From Turnera subulata (Eukaryota > Streptophyta > Magnoliopsida > Malpighiales > Passifloraceae), in assembly GCA_028386065.3 (NCBI GenBank), contig JAKUCV010001913.1, forward strand, positions 1 through 64,000: a stretch of DNA of 64,000 nt, read 5' to 3'. Within the stretch, counting starts at the first letter, position 1. Every line of letters starts with the position of its first letter. A program made the translations under genes and the position numbers. The notes under the pieces were generated by a model. It searched no databases. It saw only the letters and a list, made by a program, of their open reading frames with translations, and was not told the DNA's origin. This document shows, one piece after another, positions 35,330-47,500 of the stretch.

Positions 35330-36095
35330 TGATGTGTGCATATTTTACACATCATTTTTGGGTTTATTTTGTGACTTTTTCCTTATTTAAGTATTAATTT
35401 ATTTTATTTTAAGCTTTTATCTTTATTTAAATCTTATAAATCACTAATTCTAGTATGCGAGGACTTGTGCGCAGGAAATAAGAGTTTTTTTTGAACCCAT
35501 GCCGATTTAAACAACAAGGTTTGGGCTGATTTGAAGATACATAATAGGAGATTGTTAAGTGACAGCGTCAGTTTCCTATAGAAAACCTTAGACCGGGCTT
35601 TAGGAACCGACCTCGGGAGGGGCGTGCTTTCTATTGGAGACTTAAAGGTAAGAACTTAAAGCTCTTAATTTATTTCAACACTGGCAGAATGGATAGTGGA
35701 GATAAGTTAGGAAGGGGTTTTACGGCTTACGGAAGTAGCCTATTGATCTAGTTGAGTTTACCGGTTCTTTCAAAGAAGAGTATTTTTAGGATTTAATATC
35801 AGATCTACACAGGCAGGTCATGTAGTGACAGAACACGGCTTGGTTGTGTTGCACTTAATTGCATGGAAATTGCGGCAAGGGATTCCCCGAACTCCTAGGT
35901 GTTTTCTCACCATTGTCATCTCATTTATTATTCTTGTTCTTTTCTTTTCCAAGTTTATTACACCATTCAATCGACTCCTCTTCGAGGCTTAATTTTCTAG
36001 ATAATCATATATCACATTGTTAATAGTACTTAGCAAAGATCCCTGTGAGACGACCTTGGTACTACAACAACCTGTATACTTGCAGGATGTTATCA
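35330..36095 (+). repeat. 5' LTR of the Athila-like element, 674-bp deletion
   Basis: 766 bp against 1440 in the 3' LTR. The two align to TTGAAGAT (35537) and again from ATAATAGGAG onward. The intervening part, 40697-41369 of the right LTR, is missing here. Flanking parts are nearly identical, pointing to a recent deletion. Confidence 0.92.
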
Positions 36096-36101
36096 AGTTT
36101 T

Positions 36102-36119
36102 TGGCGCCGTTGCCGGGGA
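36102..36119 (+). promoter_or_regulatory. Primer binding site (tRNA-Asp type)
   Basis: TGGCGCCGTTGCCGGGGA, six bases inside the LTR. This is the usual Athila PBS, attributed to tRNA-Asp. Confidence 0.85.
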
Positions 36120-36223
36120 TCGGCGTTAATATCATTGACTTTGTGAATTGGTTAATCTAGATCTTTCTTTTTCTTTTTCACCCGTTTTGTTTAGTGTGTT
36201 TCTTCTTCAGATCGCCTTGGTGC

Positions 36224-38947
36224 ATGAATCTTAGAAGCTCGGGAGTACCACCAGGAAAGCTAGATCCCGAGGTCGAGAGAAATTTTTGGGCCAAACTCCG
36301 TAGACTTCGGCTCGAGAAGGAGTCAGAGGACGACACCTCAACCGAAGGAGAAATGGCTGAACATATCGAGGGAGTCCAATTCGGACCTCGAGCTAGACCG
36401 GTCCGAGACTTCTCAATCCCAGATGCAACTCTTGCACAGTCTAGTGTGGTCCGTCCAACTGTGCAAGCGAACAATTTTGAGCTAAAACCAGCCCTTATCA
36501 AGATGGTCCAGCAAGATCCTTTCGGAGGCTCCTCTGTCGAAGATCCAAATGAACACTTGCAAGATTTCTTAGAAATCTGTGACACGATCAAGGTGAATGG
36601 AGCCTCGGAAGATGCTATTAAGCTGCGCCTCTTTCCTTTCTCACTCAAGGATAAGGCAAAGGCATGGTTGACGGCACAAGCTCCTGGGACATTTAATACA
36701 TGGACGGCTCTATCCCAAGCTTTTCTCAAGAAATTTTTCCCACCCAGCAAGGCCATGATATTTCGGAACGACATAATGGAGTTCAAACAAAAGGCCAATG
36801 AATCATTCTACGATGCGTGGGAAAGATTTAAAGATGCACTAAGAAGATGCCCACAGCATGGCCTTCCAGATTGGCTGATTGTAGAAAACTTCTATGCTGG
36901 CCTAAACGAGACCCTCCGTGCACATGTTGATGCAGCAGCCGGAGGAGTAGCTTTAGCTAAAGATGCTGCGGATGTGTACGAACTATTCGAGCACGTTGCC
37001 AGCAACAAATTTAATTGGTCTACCGAGATACCTGGCGGAAAAACTGCCGGAGTTCTTGAACTTGATGCTATGAGCCTGATGAACGCTAAGTTGGATGCCA
37101 TCTTGAAGCTGAATGGGAAAGGACAGTCCCATTCTTGTGCTAGATGTGAAGGAAGCTATCAGGAGTGCCCAGTAAGAAGCGGCTATGAGCAACCATGCCA
37201 AGAGCAAGTTAGTTACATCAACCAGAGGGTCCAAAATGACCCTTACTCAAACACTTACAACCCGGGGTGGAGGGACCACCCCAACTTCTCTTGGAAACCT
37301 CCGCAGCCAAATCAAAATCCAGTCGGAAGAGGTCCTCCCGGATTCCCTCCCAAACAACCTGCACAGCCATACCAACAGGGCTACCAACAAGCTCCTAAAG
37401 ACGATATGCAAACTTCCATGGCCACTTTTATGAAACAACAACAGCAGTTCATGGAAGAGCAGCGTCAGGTTGTGAAGGGACTTTCTGACAAGATAAACAG
37501 CCTAGAATGTCAGATTGCACAAGCTGGTCCCAGTCAAGGCAATCCCGGCAGACTACCAGGGAAACCGGAGGTCAACCCTAAAGCTCAATGCAACGCTATC
37601 ACTCTTCGGAGTGGTACTCAGTACGAAGAGCGACAACCTCCCCCGACCCCGGTAGAAGAAGGAGTACACGGGCAGGCCGTGCAAATAGACAAGCCAGCAG
37701 AGCACGAGCAGGCTGTGTCGGCCGACAAAGGAAAAGGAAAGAAGGATGAAGTAAAAGCTTATGTTCCACCTATTCCCTTTCCTCAAAGGCTTAACCCACT
37801 GGTCCACGACAAGAAGTTTGGACGCTTCCTAGAGATCATGAAGAAGCTCTATATAAACATTCCGTTTATTGAGGCTGTGTCCCAAATGCCCACCTATGCA
37901 AAATTCTTAAAGGACATCTTGTCCAATAAGAATAAATTAATTGATTATGGGACGGTGGCCCTGACGGAGGAATGCAGTGCTATCATCCAGAATAAGCTTC
38001 CGAATAAGTTGAAAGATCCAGGAAGTTTCTCCATCCCCTGTGACATAGGGAAAGTACACATCAAGAGAGCACTCTGCGACCTTGGGGCAAGTGTCAGTGT
38101 AATCCCTCTATCTGTCAGCAAGCAGCTAAACATGGGGGAAATGAAACCCACTGCTATGTCTCTCCATCTAGCAGATCGTTCAGTTAAGTATCCAGTGGGC
38201 ATTTTGGAAGATGTTCCCATTAAGATTGGGAAATTTTTTGTCCCAGTTGACTTTGTGGTGTTGGACATGGAAGTAGACTGCCACACTCCTCTCATCCTGG
38301 GGCGACCATTTTTAGCAACTGCTGGAGCACTCATTGATGTCAAGAACGGAAAGCTCACTTTACGAGTCGGATCTGAAGAGATCAGTTTCGATGTCAAGGA
38401 AGCAATGCGAAAAGAATTCTCAGATGACTCATGCTACCGAATCGACGTCATTGATGAAGCAGTCAAAGAACTTTTCGCACAACAATACTATGCAGACCCA
38501 CTTTTGGCATGCATATCTCAAAATAAGAACACGGGAGATCCAAATCTTGAGAATGCAGAATGTGCGTGCCAGCTTGAAATCTTGTCACCAGTGCCTGCAG
38601 AAGAAGCTATGATATTTGAAAAGCTGGACAAGTCACCGGATGACCCACTCCAAGAACCACTTTCGACGGGTGAGTTGAAGCCTCCACCTACTAAACCCCG
38701 TTATGCACTTCTGGAACCAAATTCCATATACTCAGAGGTCATAAATGCGGGTTCTATGGAGGGAGAAGAAGAGAAGTTGCAGAAAAATATGGAGCGACAT
38801 AAGAAGACAATTGAGTATTCTTTTGATATGATAGGGATTAATCCCTCAGTTTATACTCACAGAGTCTTGCTGCCCAAGCCTTTCGATCCTGGAGAGCCTT
38901 CCAGACAAGAGGTAATGCAGCCATTCTCCAACCTGCCTTCGGCATAA
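36224..38947 (+). CDS. Gag-protease polyprotein of the Athila-like element (907 aa, intact)
   Basis: First ATG at 36224 (MNLRSSG). The retrotransposon gag domain spans about residues 105-270 (LRLFPFSLKDKAKAWL, FLKKFFPPSKA, YDAWERFKDALRRCP). A Cys pair CARCEG near 304 stands where a zinc knuckle is usual, but the classical CCHC is incomplete. A Gln/Pro-rich stretch covers about 330-480. The retropepsin domain has its active site in CDLGASVSVIPLS near residue 620 and a second signature LILGRPFLATAGA near 695. The active site is DLGA rather than DTGA/DSGA, also seen in the other Athila element (61881-62519). The frame stops with PFSNLPSA, exactly where RT would be expected. It has no stop or frameshift, in contrast to almost everything else in the window. 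Confidence 0.9.
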   Translation: MNLRSSGVPPGKLDPEVERNFWAKLRRLRLEKESEDDTSTEGEMAEHIEGVQFGPRARPVRDFSIPDATLAQSSVVRPTVQANNFELKPALIKMVQQDPFGGSSVEDPNEHLQDFLEICDTIKVNGASEDAIKLRLFPFSLKDKAKAWLTAQAPGTFNTWTALSQAFLKKFFPPSKAMIFRNDIMEFKQKANESFYDAWERFKDALRRCPQHGLPDWLIVENFYAGLNETLRAHVDAAAGGVALAKDAADVYELFEHVASNKFNWSTEIPGGKTAGVLELDAMSLMNAKLDAILKLNGKGQSHSCARCEGSYQECPVRSGYEQPCQEQVSYINQRVQNDPYSNTYNPGWRDHPNFSWKPPQPNQNPVGRGPPGFPPKQPAQPYQQGYQQAPKDDMQTSMATFMKQQQQFMEEQRQVVKGLSDKINSLECQIAQAGPSQGNPGRLPGKPEVNPKAQCNAITLRSGTQYEERQPPPTPVEEGVHGQAVQIDKPAEHEQAVSADKGKGKKDEVKAYVPPIPFPQRLNPLVHDKKFGRFLEIMKKLYINIPFIEAVSQMPTYAKFLKDILSNKNKLIDYGTVALTEECSAIIQNKLPNKLKDPGSFSIPCDIGKVHIKRALCDLGASVSVIPLSVSKQLNMGEMKPTAMSLHLADRSVKYPVGILEDVPIKIGKFFVPVDFVVLDMEVDCHTPLILGRPFLATAGALIDVKNGKLTLRVGSEEISFDVKEAMRKEFSDDSCYRIDVIDEAVKELFAQQYYADPLLACISQNKNTGDPNLENAECACQLEILSPVPAEEAMIFEKLDKSPDDPLQEPLSTGELKPPPTKPRYALLEPNSIYSEVINAGSMEGEEEKLQKNMERHKKTIEYSFDMIGINPSVYTHRVLLPKPFDPGEPSRQEVMQPFSNLPSA

Positions 38948-39087
38948 AGAGTCTAACGTCCAGCTACAAGACGTTAAAGAAGCGCTTCGTGGGAGGCAAC
39001 CCACAATTTTGCATCAATAAAGAATTCATCCCCGTGACAGCCCCAAGAAGGAAAAACAGGTTCTATCTTTCCTTTCTATATTCTGGT

Positions 39088-39125
39088 GCAGTGAGGACAC
39101 TGCATATTTCAAGTTTGGGGGTGCA
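39088..39125 (+). promoter_or_regulatory. Internal hairpin plus PPT-like tract
   Basis: GCAGTG-AGGA-CACTGC (39088-39103), seven bases, then AAGTTTGGGGGTGCA. In Athila elements an internal PPT lies before env. The same hairpin and tract occur on the minus strand at 54038-54077. Confidence 0.75.
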
Positions 39126-40452
39126 AATAGATTATTTGCTTTTTTTTCTTTTAAAAAAAATAAAAAATTTCAGCATGCATGCATAAATTTTTCAAATTTT
39201 GTTTTTGTTGTTTTCTTTGCCAAATAAAACTTTTTTGTAAATTGCAAATCACTCAATTGGGTTTATTGGTTCCGACTTGACAATCAAAACAGGAAATTCA
39301 ACATTTATATCCCATGTTTGTCAAGCATCTTCAGGCTTGCATTGGCCTTGAAGTGAAAAATCCGATTTGGGCCGGGTAATATCTTTCTGGGCCGCGATGT
39401 TATTTGATTAATGTTATCCGACTAACTCTTTTTCGTTGTTTCTTTTTTTTTAAAAAAAAAACTTGGCATTAATAACAGGTCTTAGAACAGGTTCATGACT
39501 CGGTCGAGGCGAAATTTTTACAAGGACATTTTCTTAAGGACATGATTAAGGCGTTTTTCTTCTTTGGTTTGTAAACTAACCTTTACACACAGCTAGCCCG
39601 TGCACACTTTTCCCTTGCTAACCTTTTAGGGCCCTTATTGATAGCCATAATTTCTTTCATACCTGCATCTTCCCACCTTCGCCTTTTGAAGCCTTGGCTA
39701 TCATAACATTTCTTTTTCCTTTTCCATCCCTTTATGCATGTTGCTCGAATTATTTTGTGTCTTTAATTCTAGTCTCATATCAGTTGGATTTTGGTTCTTC
39801 TATACAGGCACTACACAGGGAGCCTGTGTCGATTCTGGAGAAGTATTGTTCAAAAGGAAAAAAATCACAAAAGAGGAAAAAATGGGGGCAATTAAGAGAG
39901 AGTATTCCTTTATCATGCAAATTGATTGTCCCTATTTATTTTCATATGAAAAAAAAAAGAGAAAAAAATTCAGTTTAGAACCATTCAAAAAAAAAAAGAG
40001 AGTTTATTCGGCTAGATTTTAAAGCTCAAATTTTTCTTTCGAGCACTTGCATTTCTTGTTTCTTCCCTTTTCCCATTTCTTGTTAAACTTTAACCAAGCC
40101 CCATTACAACCTTAACAAGTCCTTTTGATCCTTTCGATTAGTGTCCTTGTCATTAGTGGAGATCGAAGAGTGAATCTGCTTATTTGATCTTGTTTATTTT
40201 CTTTAAATAAAATGCCAAGACTAACCTTCCCTTTTTCAGCAAAATTGAGGAAGACGGAGAATGGTCCAAATGGTGTCATGGCCCATTTAGGTGGAATTTG
40301 GTTCGATTGGGATTATCCTTTTTAGGTTCTTTGCGGGTCTAGGAATCTTGACATCTTGGGGTATTTTTGGAGGTTTTTTGTGACATTGACATTTCGGTTT
40401 CTGACTAAGCCTGTTGAGTGATTTTCCCTTTTTACCCTTGTTTTCACGATAT

Positions 40453-40489
40453 TTGCTTGGGGACAAGCAAAAGCTTAAGTTTGGGGGCG
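40453..40489 (+). promoter_or_regulatory. Terminal hairpin plus PPT
   Basis: TTGCTTG-GGGA-CAAGCAA (40453-40470), six bases, then AAGTTTGGGGGCG directly at the LTR start (40490). Confidence 0.85.
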
Positions 40490-41929
40490 TGATGTGTGCA
40501 TATTTTACACATCATTTTTGGGTTTATTTTGTGACTTTTTCCTTATTTAAGTATTAATTTATTTTATTTTAAGCATTTATCTTTATTTAAATCTTATAAA
40601 TCACTAATTCTAGTATGCGAGGACTTGTGTGCAGGAAATAAGAGTTTTTTTTGGACCCATGCCGATTTAAACAACAAGGTTTGGGCTGATTTGAAGATTG
40701 TATTACAAGTAGTTGCAGAATATTTTATTCAAGATTACATGAGAGATTCACGCTTGGCAACTTATGATCATGAAACTTTCAAATTGAAGGGGGGCTCCAC
40801 GTGTGGTGTATATTGGCAAGAAAAAGTGGATTTGTTGGTTGGTTGACCACTTCTTGCGCTATATCACATGCAAGCTGGAGAGTTGGTTGTTAATTTGATT
40901 TTGCAAATTTTGGCAAATGAATTCCAGCCACTAAATGGTCCCCTCCCACTACTATAAAAGCCAAGGATGATGACGAGCTAAGGAGAGGCCCCTATTCGGC
41001 ACTATTCTGCACTTTAGTCTAGGATTTATTTCTTATGTAAACCTTCTACGATACTTTGTCAAACACTTGGAATTTTAGATTGTAGTTTGAGTTTGGAATT
41101 AAATAAAGAGGAAGAGGTACTTCATCAATTCAAGGTTTGATTGCTTATTTATTATTTATTTTATTCTTTTCTTGAAATAAAATGATGGCTTCTCTTGTTT
41201 GTATTTCTTCTCAAGTTATGTCTAACTAATTTTCTAATCTAGGATTAGGGGATGATCTTGTCATTTATTTTCATGCAAATTTAATAAAATATTATTTCTT
41301 TTAATTATTCTTCTTTGATTCGGTCTTTGATGCTTAATTAAGTTAGTTGTTTGGCCACCAATTAGCTTAAATCCATAATAGGAGACTGTTAAGTGACAGC
41401 GTCAGTTTCCTATAGAAAACCTTAGACCGGGCTTTAGGAACCGACCTCGGGAGGGGCGTGCTTTCTATTGGAGACTTAAAGGTAAGAACTTAAAGCTCTT
41501 AATTTATTTCAACACTGGCAGAATGGATAGTGGAGATAAGTTAGGAAGGGGTTTTACGGCTTACGGAAGTAGGCTATTGATCTAGTTGAGTTTACCGGTT
41601 CTTTCAAAGAAGAGTATTTTTAGGATTTAATATCAGATCTACACAGGCAGGTCATGTAGTGACAGAACACGGCTTGGTTGTGTTGCACTTAATTGCATGG
41701 AAATTGCGGCAAGGGATTCCCCGAACTCCTAGGTGTTTTCTCACCATTGTCATCTCATTTATTATTCTTGTTCTTTTCTTTTCCAAGTTTATTACACCAT
41801 TCAATCGACTCCTCTTCGAGGCTTAATTTTCTAGATAATCATATATCACATTGTTAATAGTACTTAGCAAAGATCCCTGTGAGACGACCTTGGTACTACA
41901 ACAACCTGTATACTTGTAGGAGGTTATCA
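40490..41929 (+). repeat. 3' LTR of the Athila-like element (full length)
   Basis: TGATGTG...GTTATCA, 1440 bp. Apart from the deletion it differs from the 5' LTR by only a few bases (for example near 40582, 40630, 41570 and 41916-41922). Confidence 0.92.
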
Positions 41930-41934
41930 GGTTC

Positions 41935-43145
41935 CAATGACAGGATGGTCTTCTGGTCTTGCAACAAGCTCCCACACATTATTCCTCTCAAACTGATTGA
42001 ACTCTTCTTGCATTGCCATTACCCAATTTTCATCAAGTATGGCTTCATTGGCATTTTTAGGGTCAACTTGAGACAAGAATTCGAGATGTGTATTGATATT
42101 TTGTAATCTGGATCTTGTGGTTATTCCTCTTCTAGGATCACCTAATATGGCTTCAGTTGAATGTCCTCTGGGTGCTTGAACATCTGAGTTTCTCGGCTGT
42201 GAGTTTGAACCAGATTCCAGAACATTTGGGTGCACATCATTATTTTGAACATTTAGCTCGGGAGAAGCCAAATGTTGCTGAACCGCAATTGGAACAGGCA
42301 GTTGCTCTTCTTTTGTCTCATCAATGACCTGTGGTTGATTCACAAAGGTATACTCAATTTCTGTATCATCACTAAAATCATTCAAGTTAATCTTATCAAA
42401 CACCACATGCATGGACTCTTCAACAACCATGGTTCTTTTGTTATATACCCTATAAGCTTTACTACTCAATGAATAACCAAGGAATATACCATCATCAGAC
42501 TTGGCCTGAAACTTATCAAGATTATCTTTAGTATTCAGGATGTAACACTTGGAGCCAAATGTGCGAAAGTATGCAATATTTGGCTTTCTATCGAGCCAAA
42601 TCTCATAAGGTGTCTTTTCAATTAATGGACGCAAAGAGACTCTATTTAAGACATAGCATGCTGTGTTCACACCCTCAGCCCATAAATAGGTAGGTAACTT
42701 ATACTCATTAAGCATAGTTCTAGCTATTTCTTGTAAGGTTCGATTCTTCCTTTCCACAACCCCATTTGGTTGAGGTGTTCTAGAAGTCGAAAATGTGTGT
42801 TCAATGCCGTTTTGTTCACAGAATTGATTGAAGCTGGAATTATCAAATTCTCCTCCATGATTACTTCTGATTTTAGATATTTTATACCCTTTTTTATTTT
42901 GCAGCTTCCTAGCTAATGAGCCAAATTCTTGAAAAGCATGATCTTTTTGTGAAAGAAATAAAACCCATGTGAATCTAGAATAATTATCAACTATGACAAA
43001 TGCATACTTTTTACCACCAAGACTCACAGTTCTCATTGGACCAAAAAGATCAATATGTAAGAGTTCAAGAGGTCGAGAAGTTGATACCACATGTTTTGGC
43101 TTAAAAGAACTTTTGATTTGTTTACCGAGCTGACATGCACGACAT
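41935..43145 (-). pseudogene. Copia integrase and start of RT
   Basis: Integrase core: LLHIDLFGP (first Asp), then IRSNHGGEF where the second catalytic Asp is replaced by Asn, then NGVVERKNRTL (Glu). Downstream are EIWLDRKPNIAYFRTFGSKCY, GIFLGYS and SKAYRVYN, then the linker, and the RT start (WVMAMQEEFNQFERNNVWELV) up to the Athila insertion. One long frame of 387 residues. The codons of EIWLDRKPN contain a perfect hairpin ATTTGGCT/AGCCAAAT at 42578-42601. Confidence 0.9.
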
Positions 43146-43150
43146 TTGGT

Positions 43151-43660
43151 TTATGCCTCGAAATTTAGTTTTGGCAGACCATCGACCAAATCTTTCTTTG
43201 ACAGATTTGAGATAAGTTCAAGATTTGCCTGCCCTAGCCTCCTGTGCCATAGAGTTGTAGTATCTTTTCTTGCACTAAAGCACTTGATCTCAGGGTTAGT
43301 AACATCATTTAAACATATAGAGTACAGATTACCAATCCTTTTTCCAACAAATAGGATACTCTCATCATCAACTCTACTTACAAGGCATCTAGATGATTCA
43401 AAAGTAACTCTGAATCCTTTGTCACAAAGCTGACTGATACTAAGCAAGTTGTACTTAAAATTATCAACAAGTAACACATGCTCAATAGTTGGATTAGTGC
43501 CAATCTTACCAGTACCAAGGATTTTTCCTTTAGAACTATCACCAAATGTAACATTACCTCGGTGTTTTGAGAGAAGGGATGTAAATTTTAATAGGTCGTC
43601 TGTCATATGCCTTGAACAACCACTATCTAGAACCCATTCATCCCTTGTATCCTGTCAAAT
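43151..43660 (-). pseudogene. Copia protease and pre-integrase region
   Basis: The aspartic protease motif WVLDSGCSRHM is read at 43645-43610. VTFGDSSKGKILGTG and LLSISQLCDKG follow. The pre-integrase region has LWHRRLGQANLELIS. A stop at 43151 separates it from integrase. Confidence 0.85.
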
Positions 43661-43662
43661 GA

Positions 43663-44558
43663 TCAAGTTTTAGGTACCCAAACTAACTTGGGTCCATCAG
43701 GGTTAGATTTGGCTCCTTTCAGAACCCAAATATATTTAACATGATTGTTTCTCTTTCTATGAAAGCATGATCTGATCATATGACCAACATTTCTAGAGTA
43801 ATAGCATATGATATCAGGTCTATGTGAGTGCTCATGATGTCCCTGCCTAGGATATTCACGATATCTAGGTCTATATTGTGATCTAGATTCAGCTTTGACA
43901 AACTTAACTGGCAGAATTGGCTTCTTGAAAACCATATGTGTAGCGCCTATTCTACTTTTATCTAGTGAATGCCTTTGTTGTCCTAGCAGCAAATTCAGAC
44001 TATCTCTTCCATTAGTGAACTTCTCTAAGTAACATTTTAGATCCTCTACTTCAGCCTTTAGAGCATCATTCTTTTGAATAATCATTTCACATTTGCTCAA
44101 ATTACTAGCTAGCTTTTTCTCAAGGTCATTATATGCATTTTGAGCAGCAAGTTTCTCTTTCTTTAATGACCACAAATAGTCAAACTTTGAGCATGTGCAC
44201 GCTTAAGAGTTTCATATGCAGTTTTTTGAGATGCATGATCAAATTCAAGCAGATCAATACGTTTCTCATATGAAGCATTCTTCTTAAGTGCTTGATCATA
44301 CTTATCATACAATTCTTCAAATGCTTCTTGAAGCTCATCAAAAGTATAGTCAAGAGAATCATTTACCTCATCATCTTCTCGAGCCATTAAGCATAGATTT
44401 ACTGCTTCATCAAAATCAGAGTCACTTGATGAGTCCAAATCATCCCATGCTGACATAGCTTTCTTCCCTTTGCTCCTTGGGAAATCAGATTTGGCTTTTT
44501 GATGTGGACATTCTGACTTGATATGGCCTGGTCGATTGCAGCCAAAACACACCAGTGA
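43663..44558 (-). pseudogene. Copia gag C-terminal part with zinc knuckles
   Basis: First knuckle CFGCNRPGHIKSEC (intact CCHC, around 44545). Then an acidic stretch and a coiled-coil-like part (FDELQEAFEELYDKYDQAL; NDLEKKLASNLSKCEMI). The second knuckle is degenerate: CYYSRNVGHMIRSC has lost one Cys (about 43800). A frameshift lies near 44170. Confidence 0.85.
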
Positions 44559-47500
44559 TGAAACGCTCGTGTCCCAATTTATTATTATAAAATAGAATTT
44601 ACATATAAAATGACCAAATTGCCCTTATCATTCCCGGGACACGAAAATCATCAACTAAACATCCGTATCCCAAAATATCTAATTAAATTAATTAAAGCAT
44701 GTGAAAAGACTAAATTGCCCTTTCTACCCGAGATACGATACAAATAATATTATCCTCATTTAATTACGCAATATATACCATACAATAAGTAATACAATTC
44801 GAGTATGCAGCGGAAGACAAATACATAAACAAATATGAATGTAATGCACTCTATGGATCTGTTCCGAGGAGGAAAGCACCGCCACCTGCTGTTATGCACC
44901 ACTGCTCAAAGAACAGTTAACCTGTGGCAAGACTGTGAGGGGGTCAGACCAACCACTGTCTCACCACAAACAAATAAACCAATAATATACAATTACAAAT
45001 CAACTACAAATACACCGGTATCAAGCAACAGCAATCACAGTGCACAATCAAGTCACAATACACAATACAAGCCATCATCAAACTACAAACCATCACTTAT
45101 CATTACTTATTCTATTATCGTTGTTATTAGGTTTGAATATTTTATTAGGGCCCTCTACTGTGTGCGTCAAGCTCGGTCCCGTCTGATCAGACAACCAGGG
45201 CATAAGCCCAAATACAATCAGGGCCCAAGCCCAAATACCATCATAGAGAGAGAGAGAGACAGACAGAGAGAAAGAGGGAGGTAGAAAGGGGGAGGTAGAA
45301 AGAGGGAGGTAGAACCGGTCATAACAGACCCATATGCTAAACCGCATATACCATGCTATCCCGCATGAAATCCCGAGGGGTATCGCTTCCCGCTCGAACC
45401 AACCGGTCAACAGCCCCACAGTAGAATTATTATATTTGTTATTTATGCTTAAAGAGTATCGTGTACCATTACGCATGAATGTTCAGGTTTGTGTGAATCT
45501 AACATCTTATTCTCAAGTCCGGGCCTCTAGCCCACAGTCCACCACACAAACCACAAAACCATATAGCACGTTATTTAACACACAAAACAAGTCATGCTCG
45601 ACAGGCATATTATAACACACCGGTACACAGTTCACATAATCATGCACACTGCATCAGAGGTATCATCAGTAAGAAGCAAGGTGTAAGCAAGGAAAGCCAC
45701 AAAGCAGGCAAGCATGAATACAGCATTCAAGACCAACAAATAATACCACTTTATATACCAAGACAATTAACCGAGCATTGTAGGCAGTAATGCATACAAA
45801 GGTTTATAAGTCCTCACCTTGGCCATAATAATTGCCTCGGAAGCCGAAGCCTTAACCCGCCTCAACATTCCTATGTCCATAACGTCCTACGAATATACAC
45901 ATCATATAAGATGCTTACTCTTTACAAATAAATAAATGCATGTCGATGTATGATCTTGAGTTTATCCCGTAGCCTAAGGCCCATTACTAAACCATCAAGG
46001 TCTAAGCCCAAACAATCTTATAATCTTAGTCCAAGACTAAAGGTCCACTCAAATTAAAACATTAGGTTTTATCTTCCTTTGGGCCTAAGGTCCATATCCA
46101 TAGTAGTTGTCAATTTTAATTATCCGTTGGGCCTAAAGCCCATATATCCTTAATATAATTAATTGGGCCTGGCCCAAATCATTATAAAAATAATCCAACT
46201 ATTTTACAAATTCGAGCCCAGTCTTCCGACCTAGGCCTATAGGCGTCGGTAGGATTCCGGCCGCGCCACTCACAACTCGCGCATCCGGTTTCCACTAAGT
46301 CCATATCGTTTTAATACATTAATTAAATGCATTTACACAACATGACATGTACAAAATCAACTAACGGCCAACACCGAAAATTACCATGTGATGCTGGAAA
46401 GAAATTTATGTCTTGCCGGAATAGCAACCCGAGCCTCGCCGGATTCCGGTCAGGCTCGCCGGAGAAGACATCCTAGTCGTCAGGACAGTAACCCAAACAC
46501 CGAAAACACCACAACAATCTGCTAAAAACCAATTGACATCCAAACCATATACAACTTAATAATCATCGATCTTAATCAACACCACACACTGATCACTACA
46601 TCGATTTAAGAAAGAATTGGGGAAAGAATCCTTACTTAGAAATCGAGTCACACCGCCCAGACCCGGAAACAATTCGGATCCGTTGAGCAGCACACATACC
46701 CGAGTCTCAAAACCTCTGCCTATGAACAAACCCGCACACACCAGCCTAACCCCCGGTCAACAACAACACTGCAACCCGACCACACGAACCTGCAACACCT
46801 CCGACCGAACAATCAAAACATAGCACCCACTAACCAGAACCAGAACCCAACAACATCACTGGCCACCAACCAACCACATCAACAAACCAACACAGGCATA
46901 ACCAAGTCGGGTTAGTCAACAACCCACAAATCCGTAGACGAACAGGGAAGGGAAAGGAGAAAAACGGTGCTTACCCGAAGAAGCAAAAGCATCAACGGGT
47001 CGTCCACACTCCGATTGTCCCTTCTTTCAACTTGCAGCAGTGGCGACTGTGGAGGAAGAAGATGATGGCGACGACGACTCGGGTAAATGCAGAGTGCGCC
47101 TTATCGCCCACTGGACCTGGGCTCCGCCTTGGCCTTCTCTGCAATCAACGGCGATGGAGGCTTCTAGCTCGGTCCTAGAGTCCCTCCTCTGGTCACGGCT
47201 CATACGAATGAGGAAGGAGGCTACATGGTGACGGTGTGGAGAAGACGAAGATGAGAGGAGGGGGCAACGGTTTGAGAACAAGAGAGGAGAGAGAGAGATC
47301 GTGGGGAGTGAGAGGGAGACCCGATTGGCGGCTCGGGAAAAAGGAAGAGGAGGAAAAGAAAAGAGAGGTGAGAGGGAGAAAGAGATGACTTATATACCAC
47401 CACTCTAGGGTTAGGGTTTTTGTCGAAAGTAAAACGGCGTCGTTTTGCTTCCAAACGACGTCACTTCGTCTTCAAGCCCTCCCTTGGTCAACCCGAAAGT

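Larger units (their letters stand above)
38948..40489 (+). other. 3' non-coding region of the Athila-like element
   Basis: Begins with AAGCGCTTCGTGGGAGGCAACCC (about 38979-39001), a conserved post-pol word in Gypsy elements. It contains two hairpin-plus-PPT modules (39088-39125, 40453-40489). The rest is T-rich, with no frame resembling env. Confidence 0.7.
35330..41929 (+). mobile_element. Non-autonomous Athila-like Gypsy element (TSD GGTTC)
   Basis: GGTTC flanks it at 35325-35329 and 41930-41934; ends are TGATG and TTATCA. The order is 5' LTR, PBS, gag-protease ORF, 1.5 kb of non-coding sequence with two PPTs, 3' LTR. RT, RNase H, integrase and env are absent, so it must use proteins made elsewhere. 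It sits between integrase and RT of the SIRE-like element in the opposite orientation. Confidence 0.92.
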
